Assembly (NCBI GenBank): GCA_009705075.1
Contig: WLCY01000010.1
Span: 1 to 9,160 of the forward strand
Source of the DNA: Actinomycetota bacterium
GTDB taxonomy: Bacteria > Actinomycetota > Actinomycetes > Nanopelagicales > Nanopelagicaceae
Length of the DNA: 9,160 nucleotides
Direction: 5' to 3'
Of this stretch, positions 1-5,394 are shown piece after piece; positions within the stretch are counted from its first letter, which is position 1, and every line of letters starts with the position of its first letter. Made by a program: the position numbers and the translations under genes. Below the pieces are notes generated by a model. It ran no database searches, was not told the origin of the DNA, and was given only the letters and a program-made list of their open reading frames with translations.

Positions 1-346
1 CAATTGAACCGAAGAAAGCAAAGATTTTATCTTCGTTAATCAACTTAGATGCAGTACTAATTGTTAGTCCGGCTTTATAAGTATCATCCTTAACAACGAG
101 CTTTATCTTGCGTCCATTGACGCCGCCCTTTGAATTTACATAATCAAAGTAGGCGCGTGCTGCGTCATCTACCTTGTTATAGCCAGGGCTTGCTGCACCA
201 GTTTGTGGCAACTGCATACCGAGAACAATTTCAGAGTCCGAAACTCCTGGATCACTCGCGGCAGATGCCGAAACGCTACTTATTGCTAGAGACCCCACCA
301 GCGCGGATGCGACTACGGTGAGAATCAGAGGTTTGCGAAGATTCAC
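1..346 (-). CDS. Branched-chain amino acid/amide-type ABC transporter substrate-binding protein (LivJ/LivK-like), 3' end cut off by window
   Basis: Only the first 115 codons are in the window. The product would be the extracytoplasmic receptor that hands substrate to the LivHM-type permease encoded just upstream. Residues 1-29 form a Sec signal peptide: basic N-R-K start, hydrophobic core at 7-22, and a cleavage site ending Ala-Ser-Ala at 27-29. No lipobox cysteine follows, which is odd for a Gram-positive binding protein. The mature part opens with the type 1 periplasmic-binding pattern: SEIVLGMQLPQTGAA (38-52), a helix ending in YVNSKGGVNGRKI (69-81), VVKDDTY (84-90) and KIFAFFGS (107-114). 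The start is a GTG at 346; an AAAGAG sequence lies 8 nt upstream. A second in-frame GTG at 355 is possible, and an in-frame TGA just before it limits extension. The exact substrate cannot be told; branched-chain amino acids, other amino acids, urea or amides are all possible for this family. Confidence 0.9.
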   Translation of the reverse strand, partial: MNLRKPLILTVVASALVGSLAISSVSASAASDPGVSDSEIVLGMQLPQTGAASPGYNKVDDAARAYFDYVNSKGGVNGRKIKLVVKDDTYKAGLTISTASKLINEDKIFAFFGSI

Positions 347-365
347 TGCATTCACTCTTTCTACT

Positions 366-466
366 GCTCACTTGCCAAGGAATGGAGAAATCCAGACCCT
401 GGGAATCAGACGGATGCGTCTGAATCTGAGCAAAGATTAACCCCGAGTGAACGGCAAGTGAAGAGC
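366..466 (-). promoter_or_regulatory. Candidate structured 5' leader of the binding-protein gene (nested inverted repeats)
   Basis: TCACTTGCC at 368-376 is perfectly complementary to GGCAAGTGA at 453-461. Allowing a 3-nt bulge, 8 bp at 369-376/453-460 extend with GCT/AGC at 366-368/464-466. This outer stem encloses a second inverted repeat at 406-412/417-423 (TCAGACG / CGTCTGA, 4-nt loop), which extends to 9 of 10 pairs at 403-412/417-426. A small CCAG/CTGG hairpin lies at 392-401. In the minus-strand RNA this would be a closed multi-branch structure ending 20 nt before the start codon. It matches no riboswitch I can name. The pairing is seen directly; a regulatory role is inference. Confidence 0.4.
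406..423. repeat. Inverted repeat, 7-bp perfect stem with 4-nt loop
   Basis: TCAGACG (406-412) and CGTCTGA (417-423) are exact reverse complements around a 4-nt loop. With one internal mismatch the repeat reaches 403-426. It sits inside the larger leader stem. It has no T-run on either side, so it does not look like an intrinsic terminator. A protein-binding operator is an alternative to an RNA hairpin. Confidence 0.6.
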
Positions 467-480
467 CATGCTGGGCGAAA

Positions 481-489
481 TTCATAACA
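481..489 (-). promoter_or_regulatory. Candidate extended -10 promoter element for the binding-protein gene
   Basis: On the minus strand this reads TGTTATGAA, a TGn extension followed by TATGAA, which matches 4 of 6 bases of TATAAT. A poor -35 candidate (CTGAGC at 505-510, 18-nt spacer) overlaps the hairpin arm. A start of transcription about 6-8 nt downstream, near 473-475, would place the outer stem of the leader at the very 5' end of the mRNA. The match is weak and AT-rich DNA gives such hits by chance. Confidence 0.3.
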
Positions 490-505
490 ATTAGATACTT
501 TTGCG

Positions 506-520
506 CTCAGGAAGCCTGAG
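506..520 (-). terminator. Short hairpin after livM-like gene, possible weak terminator or mRNA-end stabiliser
   Basis: CTCAGG (506-511) and CCTGAG (515-520) pair perfectly around a 3-nt loop. The hairpin begins 10 nt beyond the livM stop codon on the minus strand. The following minus-strand bases are GCGCAAAAG, so there is no U-tract and it is not a textbook intrinsic terminator. It could partly stop transcription or protect the 3' end of the upstream mRNA. It also overlaps the region where a -35 box for the next gene would lie. Confidence 0.35.
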
Positions 521-530
521 AAACGGCCGA

Positions 531-1547
531 CTAGTGCTTTTTGCGATGACGATGGTGCCTTAAATCCTCCAAGGCCCCAGCAGCCCCGCGTGGATTAGTT
601 ATGACGGTCAATAGGAGCAAAAGGCCAATCGTTAGACCAGGCAGATAATTGCCGATGGTTTCTGGGATTGTGAAATTCGCACTTACTCGCTCAATTAAAT
701 CTGGCAAAAATACAATCGCAAAGGTTCCAAATATTGCCCCGCCTATTGAACGAAGCCCGCCAATTACGGCTGCGGTCAATAACGTTAGCGAGAGATCAGT
801 TGGATAAACACTTGGTGCAACTAAGCCTCGGAAACCATAAAGTGCACCGGCTAAACCTGCTAACGCTGAAGCAACCACAAAAACAAAAATTTTCGTGCGA
901 CTGATGTTAATTCCAGCGAGAGCTGCAGCGACTTCATTATCTCGGACCGCTCGCCAAGTTCTACCAGTCCGGGTATTTAGTAAATTTAAAACTGCAAAGA
1001 GCGCAGCTGCTGTAAATGGCAGAGCCACATAGAGCGACCACTCTTCAATACTTATTTCACCGACAATATTTGTAAGCCAAATTGGTGGCATTCCATAATC
1101 AACACTTAAGCCAACATCGCCACTAAAGAAAGTTTCGAACCGAACTGCGATAGATGGAATCGCAAGTGCCATGACTAAAGTTGTTCCTGCTAAATAAGGC
1201 CCGCTCAATCTGGCGGCTGCTAGTCCAAGAAATAAACCAAAGAGTGCGGATATGAAGATTGCCAGAATAATTGAAATCCACATTGAGAAGCCGAGCCGTG
1301 TTACTAAGAGCGCTGAGCTGTAACCACCAACCGCCATGATGGCACCCTGACCAAGTGAAATTTGCCCTGAAGCACCAGTAAGCAAAGTTATCGAAAGCAC
1401 TGCGATTAGCAGAGTTGCTATATTCGCAAGTTGGGACTGGTTATATGCGCCAAATTGATTATTCAAGAGAATAAAGAATAGGAATAAAAGAAGGGAAAGT
1501 GCGGTGCTTCTGAGTCCAATAATTTTATGAGTTCTATGTTTAGACAC
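531..1547 (-). CDS. livM: Branched-chain amino acid/amide-type ABC transporter permease, LivM-like
   Basis: This is one of two integral-membrane permease subunits of the importer, about 338 residues, a normal length for LivM. Family marks are the GASGQISLGQ segment (58-67), the cytoplasmic coupling loop TRTGRTWRAVRDNEVAAALAG (192-212) that contacts the ATPases, and the small-residue membrane segments ALAGLAGALYGF and AVIGGLRSIGGAIFG in the C-terminal half. Hydrophobic segments alternate through most of the length, starting near residue 15. The C-terminus ends in a short basic His/Arg tail (RHHRHRKKH). The chosen start is GTG at 1547 because a near-perfect AAGGAGG lies 6 nt before it. A TTG at 1568 would add 7 residues but lies upstream of that ribosome site. 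With the GTG start the gene overlaps livH by 8 nt, so translation is probably coupled. The symbol reflects family membership; the substrate is not established. Confidence 0.93.
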   Translation of the reverse strand: MSKHRTHKIIGLRSTALSLLLFLFFILLNNQFGAYNQSQLANIATLLIAVLSITLLTGASGQISLGQGAIMAVGGYSSALLVTRLGFSMWISIILAIFISALFGLFLGLAAARLSGPYLAGTTLVMALAIPSIAVRFETFFSGDVGLSVDYGMPPIWLTNIVGEISIEEWSLYVALPFTAAALFAVLNLLNTRTGRTWRAVRDNEVAAALAGINISRTKIFVFVVASALAGLAGALYGFRGLVAPSVYPTDLSLTLLTAAVIGGLRSIGGAIFGTFAIVFLPDLIERVSANFTIPETIGNYLPGLTIGLLLLLTVITNPRGAAGALEDLRHHRHRKKH

Positions 1548-2451
1548 GTCGCACCTCCTTGCTCCCAAGAATTCCTTGCGGCCTCAAGAAGAGCGCTAAA
1601 AGCAAGAAGACTAGAATTGCAATAAATACATTTTCCGGGGCGCTATAAACATTAACGAATGAGATTACATATCCCAGAATAAATCCGCCAAGCACTGAAC
1701 CAGCCAGACTTGATAGCCCTCCGACAACAGCGGCAGTAAATCCGACTATTAATAGAAGATCTAAAGTGTTTGGTGAAAGATTAGTTCTAGGTGTAACAAG
1801 CAATCCCGCAAGAGATGATGCAGTTCCTGATATTGCCCAACCTAACGTGCGAACCGAGCCGACCCTTATTCCACTTAACCTAGTCACTTCTGGGTTTAGC
1901 GCACTTGCTCTCATCGCAAGTCCCATTCCAGTTTTAGTAAAAAATATTGTTGTCAAAACTAACGCTGCAAACACAACTCCGATAACGAATAAATCAAAGC
2001 CTGTAATGGCTAGGTTCGTGCTGCCTATCTTTATCGCATTTGGCGCGACGGGCGATGGAAATCCTCGTTCTTCACCAGCCCAAAGTATTCCGGCAAGTGC
2101 TTTAAGTACGCCGAGGATTCCGAGTGAGGCGATAACTGGAATTGTTGTGCGCATCGACTGGCTATTTAAAAGTTGAGAATTCTTGCGCGAAGTAAGTGGT
2201 CGCATGATGGCCAGATCAACAAGTGCACCAAGAAGCGCACCACAAATAAGAGCAACGACAAATGCACTCCAATATGAGTTGTTATGTTGGATCATCTGGG
2301 ATGCGATATATGTTGTGAACATCGCTTGGCCCATCTGCGCGAAATTAACGACTCCAGCACCACGCCAAACTAAAACTAGTCCGAGTGAAACAAGGGCATA
2401 GATCGCACCTTGAGCTGTGCCCGAGAAAAAAGCGGTGAGAAATGAATTCAT
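1540..2451 (-). CDS. livH: Branched-chain amino acid/amide-type ABC transporter permease, LivH-like
   Basis: This is the second membrane permease subunit, 303 residues, and would pair with the LivM-like protein. The N-terminal helix has the LivH pattern GAIYALVSLGLVLVWRGAGV (15-34) followed by NFAQ (36-39). The coupling loop to the ATPases is at 173-196, with the pieces TGMGLAMRA and LSGIRVGS. A glycine-rich segment AAVVGGLSSLAGSVLGGFILG (240-260) and the C-terminal FLRPQGILG are also typical. The residue after NFAQ is Met rather than the Gly common in relatives. The ATG start follows the stop codon of the livF-like gene directly (TAA then ATG, no gap), with only a weak GGGAT upstream, so initiation probably depends on upstream translation. 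Membrane topology is inferred from hydrophobicity by eye. Confidence 0.93.
   Translation of the reverse strand: MNSFLTAFFSGTAQGAIYALVSLGLVLVWRGAGVVNFAQMGQAMFTTYIASQMIQHNNSYWSAFVVALICGALLGALVDLAIMRPLTSRKNSQLLNSQSMRTTIPVIASLGILGVLKALAGILWAGEERGFPSPVAPNAIKIGSTNLAITGFDLFVIGVVFAALVLTTIFFTKTGMGLAMRASALNPEVTRLSGIRVGSVRTLGWAISGTASSLAGLLVTPRTNLSPNTLDLLLIVGFTAAVVGGLSSLAGSVLGGFILGYVISFVNVYSAPENVFIAILVFLLLALFLRPQGILGSKEVRRV
1554..1560 (-). promoter_or_regulatory. Shine-Dalgarno site that sets the livM-like start
   Basis: The minus strand reads AAGGAGG here, followed by a 6-nt spacer and GTG at 1547-1545. It lies inside the 3' end of the livH-like gene. It is one of only two strong ribosome sites in the window, which is the reason for preferring the GTG over the upstream TTG at 1568. 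Confidence 0.8.
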
Positions 2452-3165
2452 TTAATATCCCAAGTATGCGGCTCGAAGTGCAGAATCTGCCGCCATTTCA
2501 CTTGCTGGCATATCAGCAGCAACTTCTCCGAGCGCCAGCAAAATTCCATGGTCAGCAACTGCAAGGGCCGTGTTTGCATTCTGCTCAACCAATAAAACTG
2601 TCAGACCCGTCTCCCTGCACAAGCCATTTACGATGCTGATAATTTGCGCCGAAATCAAAGGTGCCAAGCCGAGTGATGGCTCATCTAACAATAGAAGTTT
2701 TGGCCTGGAAACCAGCGCTCGACTAATTGCTAACATCTGTCGCTCGCCACCTGATAACGAACCTGCTTGTTCATTTCGGCGTTCATAAAGAATCGGGAAG
2801 AGTTCATAAACTTCTTTGGTCGCAATCGCCAAATCGCCACGAGCAATTCGCTTTCGAAATAATCCGCCAAGTTCAATATTTTCGGCAACGCTAAGTTGCG
2901 AAATAACGGCATGCCCCTCTGGAACTTGAGCAATCCCACTTCTAACTATCGATTCAACGCTCATCTGGGTTAACTCTTCATCGAACCATTTAATTGATCC
3001 GCTAGTTGCTTTTTCTAAACCAGATATCGTCCGAAGTAGCGTACTTTTTCCGGCGCCATTTGCCCCGATAACCGTTGTGATCAAACCAGGTTTAGCTTGA
3101 AAGCTGATTCCATTTAAGGCTTTAACTGAGGCGAATTCAGTTGTTAGATTTTTAATGGCAAGCAT
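2452..3165 (-). CDS. livF: ABC transporter ATP-binding protein, LivF-like
   Basis: This is the second ATPase of the importer, about 237 residues, the usual LivF length. Numbering from the ATG at 3165, it shows Walker A GANGAGKS (34-41), the Q-loop AQVPEG (Gln about 80), a canonical signature LSGGE (137-141), Walker B LLLLDEP (157-163) and VEQN at the switch position. Gln in place of His at the switch (Gln about 195) is usual for LivF, so it is not a defect. The start is taken as ATG at 3165, overlapping the TGA of the livG-like gene by one base. The codon before it is an in-frame TTG (3168), which is a less likely start. It would form a heterodimer with the LivG-like protein on the inner face of the membrane and drive import by ATP hydrolysis. 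Confidence 0.94.
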   Translation of the reverse strand: MLAIKNLTTEFASVKALNGISFQAKPGLITTVIGANGAGKSTLLRTISGLEKATSGSIKWFDEELTQMSVESIVRSGIAQVPEGHAVISQLSVAENIELGGLFRKRIARGDLAIATKEVYELFPILYERRNEQAGSLSGGERQMLAISRALVSRPKLLLLDEPSLGLAPLISAQIISIVNGLCRETGLTVLLVEQNANTALAVADHGILLALGEVAADMPASEMAADSALRAAYLGY

Positions 3166-3953
3166 CAAGCACCAAGTTTTGAATTCTCATCTGGATTATC
3201 GGTATGTCCTAAATAGGCCTCAATAACTGCAGGATTCTGCTTCACTTCGTCGTAGTGGCCGGTAGCAATTAGCTTTCCAAAATTTAAGACGCTAACTGAA
3301 TCTGAAATTTCCCGAACAAAGTCCACATGATGTTCCACAATTAAAATAGAACAGCGCCGTTTTATCTGGTTGATTAACTTTGAGAGCGCATCAATATCAT
3401 CTTGCCCGAGACCTGCGGCAGGTTCATCCAAGAGAAGAAGTTTTGGATTAATTACAAGCGCTCGCGCTAAAGCCACACGCTTTGAATCAGGATAGCTAAG
3501 TTCCGATGGCTTGCTATTAATCAACGCACTCCCACCAACCCAAGCAAGTGCTTCTTCAGCTCGATCTTTAAGTCCCGCTTCAACTTTTCCAGATAATCCA
3601 AATAGTTCCTTAAGAAAGTTTGGTTTGTAATTTTTATCTGCGCCAACCATCACATTTTGAATTACTGAAAGTTCATTAAATAGTCCCACGCCCTGCAAAG
3701 TTCTAGTGATACCGAGGTCAACTAATTCATGTGGCTTAGGAAATTCTCGAGCGACACCTTCAAATTTAAATGTTCCTGAATCTGCTTTAACCAATCCTGA
3801 GATGCAATTGAAGACCGTAGTCTTGCCGGCACCATTCGGGCCGATTAAACCGATGACGCTATTTTTTGGCACATCGATTGAAACGTCGGTTAACGCTTTA
3901 ACGCCACCAAATGAGACCGAGAGGTTTGAGATAGAGAGAAGGGATGAACTCAC
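3165..3953 (-). CDS. livG: ABC transporter ATP-binding protein, LivG-like, with unusual signature motif
   Basis: This is the first ATPase of the importer, 262 residues. Walker A GPNGAGKT (38-45), Q-loop TLQG (Gln 87), Walker B LLLLDEP (172-178) with catalytic Glu 177, and the switch His 208 in VEHHVDF are intact. The long insert between Q-loop and signature and the PAAGLG after Walker B are typical of LivG. The ABC signature is odd: LSYPD at 152-156, where LivG proteins normally carry a Y-G-Q type sequence and other ABC proteins LSGGQ, so the conserved Gly and Gln are lost. The start is GTG at 3953, overlapping the alr stop by 4 nt (GTGA), which argues for translational coupling to the cell-wall genes. 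The frame is otherwise clean, so this looks like a working gene with a divergent motif. Confidence 0.93.
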   Translation of the reverse strand: MSSSLLSISNLSVSFGGVKALTDVSIDVPKNSVIGLIGPNGAGKTTVFNCISGLVKADSGTFKFEGVAREFPKPHELVDLGITRTLQGVGLFNELSVIQNVMVGADKNYKPNFLKELFGLSGKVEAGLKDRAEEALAWVGGSALINSKPSELSYPDSKRVALARALVINPKLLLLDEPAAGLGQDDIDALSKLINQIKRRCSILIVEHHVDFVREISDSVSVLNFGKLIATGHYDEVKQNPAVIEAYLGHTDNPDENSKLGA

Positions 3954-5044
3954 GCGTAGATTCTAGGCACGCGAGAGGCAATTCGCGTAACAATTTCATA
4001 ATTAATCGTTCCTGCCGCATCTGCCCAATCATCAATTGAATAGCCAGATGGGCCAAATACTTCGGCAATATCTCCAGCTTTCGCTTCAGAATCCGGGCCA
4101 AGGTCCACAACAAATTGATCCATAGAAACTCGGCCAATTATTGGCGCTTTAGCGCCTGCGACATAAACGCCAGCCTTATTTGTGGTGTTACGAGGTATGC
4201 CATCTGAATATCCCATTGCGATAATTGCAAGTTTGGTATCACGTGAAGTTAACTCGGTTGCACCATATCCAATTGGAGATCCCGCGGGCACTCGCTTTAC
4301 TAAATGCACCTCTGCCTTAAGGGTCATTGCAGGTTCAAGATCTAAAGATTGGGAATTGCCCAACGTTTTTACATCCGGAGATAGGCCATACATTGAAATT
4401 CCAAGACGGATAATTTCTTTATGTGATGATTCATTTGTAAGTGTTGCAGCGGAATTAGCGATGTGAATATATTCTGGGTTGATTCCCTGTTCGCGCAGTT
4501 CCTCTAGTTTTCGCTCTAAATCTTGCAACTGATTTATATTCGAGATTTCATCTGGCTCATCTGCTCTTGCAAAGTGTGACCAAAACCCAACAACTTCAAC
4601 ATCTGCGCCCTTTATGGCAATTAGAAACTCTTCCCATTCCCCTAGCAAGCCACCTCTACCCATTCCAGTATCAATTTCAATATGAACTCTTGGTTTCTTA
4701 CCTAACGCTTTACCGGCAGCAACAACTAGCTCTAAATGTTTTAGGGATGGAATAGATAAATCAATATTAGATTCTATTGCCGCCTTAAAATCTGAACTGG
4801 GCGGTGTAAGCCAGGCAATTATCGGTGCGCTGATACCACTTGCGCGAAGAGTTAGCGCCTCTTCGAGTAGCGCTGTCCCGAGCCAAGTTGCTCCAGAAGC
4901 AATCGCACACTTTGCAACCGGGATTAGACCGTGTCCGTATGCATCAGCTTTAACTACTGCGAGAATTTGCGCTGAAGTTTTACTTTCAATTAAAGCGATG
5001 TTGCTAGCAATCGCTTTCAAATTAATTTCAGCAACAGCGCGCAT
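3950..5044 (-). CDS. alr: Alanine racemase
   Basis: This PLP enzyme interconverts L- and D-alanine and supplies D-Ala for the peptidoglycan stem peptide in the cytoplasm. It has 364 residues, normal for the family. The N-terminal barrel carries the PLP-lysine motif AVVKADAYGHG (29-39; Lys 32). Other family marks are DTGMGRGG (125-132; substrate-side Arg 130), HIANSAA (194-200) and RLGISMYG (213-220; Arg 213, expected to contact the PLP ring nitrogen). The C-terminal domain has IGYGAT (258-263; Tyr 260, the second catalytic base) and GRVSMDQ (304-310). All expected catalytic residues are present. The ATG shares one base with the acpS stop (TAATG) and the stop overlaps the start of the livG-like gene by 4 nt. 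Being next to glmS and acpS matches actinobacterial gene order. Confidence 0.97.
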   Translation of the reverse strand: MRAVAEINLKAIASNIALIESKTSAQILAVVKADAYGHGLIPVAKCAIASGATWLGTALLEEALTLRASGISAPIIAWLTPPSSDFKAAIESNIDLSIPSLKHLELVVAAGKALGKKPRVHIEIDTGMGRGGLLGEWEEFLIAIKGADVEVVGFWSHFARADEPDEISNINQLQDLERKLEELREQGINPEYIHIANSAATLTNESSHKEIIRLGISMYGLSPDVKTLGNSQSLDLEPAMTLKAEVHLVKRVPAGSPIGYGATELTSRDTKLAIIAMGYSDGIPRNTTNKAGVYVAGAKAPIIGRVSMDQFVVDLGPDSEAKAGDIAEVFGPSGYSIDDWADAAGTINYEIVTRIASRVPRIYA

Positions 5045-5394
5045 TAATTGACCTCAACAATCACCATTGCGGATGCGATCCCACCATCATGAGAGAGAGT
5101 TAAGTGAACCGTATGGCCCACTAATCTATTAGCCATCTCTCCGCTGAATTCAAAATTTGGTTTACCTGAAGCTTCGTTGACGATTTCAGCTTCCTGCCAA
5201 TTAAATGCTGATTTAGCGTTAAGCGCCTTCGCCAGAGCCTCTTTAGCAGCAAATCTGGCCGCCAAACTTGATGCATTTAGTTTTGATTCATTTAGTGTGA
5301 AGACTCTATTTAGCAGCTCAGGTGTACGAGTTAGGGATTCTTGAAAGCGCTCGATAGAAACCACATCAATTCCGATTCCGATTATCGATGCCAT
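5044..5394 (-). CDS. acpS: Holo-[acyl-carrier-protein] synthase
   Basis: AcpS moves the 4'-phosphopantetheine group from coenzyme A to the conserved serine of apo acyl carrier protein, which activates it for fatty acid synthesis. The protein has 116 residues, typical for the small trimeric type. The two Mg-binding signatures are present: GIGIDVV (6-12, Asp 10) and RFAAKEALAKAL (48-59, Glu 52). The C-terminal strand pair HLTLSHDGGIASAMV is also characteristic. The start is taken as ATG at 5394, overlapping the TGA of the PAP2 gene by one base. A GTG directly before it (5397) would add one residue and give a 4-nt overlap; the sequence does not decide between them. The stop overlaps alr by one base. 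Confidence 0.96.
   Translation of the reverse strand: MASIIGIGIDVVSIERFQESLTRTPELLNRVFTLNESKLNASSLAARFAAKEALAKALNAKSAFNWQEAEIVNEASGKPNFEFSGEMANRLVGHTVHLTLSHDGGIASAMVIVEVN

Larger units (their letters stand above)
347..530 (-). other. Intergenic region between livM-like gene and binding-protein gene
   Basis: This 184-nt gap is the only substantial non-coding DNA in the window; every other junction is an overlap or at most 22 nt. Reading on the minus strand it holds, in order, a short hairpin (506-520), a candidate extended -10 element (481-489), and a leader with nested inverted repeats (366-466) that ends 20 nt before the GTG start of the binding-protein gene. This arrangement suggests the binding protein has its own transcription start or processed mRNA end. 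That would fit the common need for more receptor than permease. No small ORF with a convincing ribosome site was seen here. Confidence 0.6.

Noticed and set aside
130..321. A 63-codon plus-strand open frame at the left end
   Set aside because: It is antisense to the receptor gene, which shows convincing homology patterns throughout the same bases.
276..485. A 69-codon minus-strand open frame overlapping the receptor start
   Set aside because: It is out of frame with the receptor gene, which reads through this region with a clear signal peptide and binding-fold motifs. The extra frame crosses the leader repeats and has no recognisable family features.
1766..2176. A 136-codon open frame on the plus strand
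   Set aside because: It is the antisense shadow of the livH-like permease, whose coupling loop and glycine-rich segments fall in this stretch.
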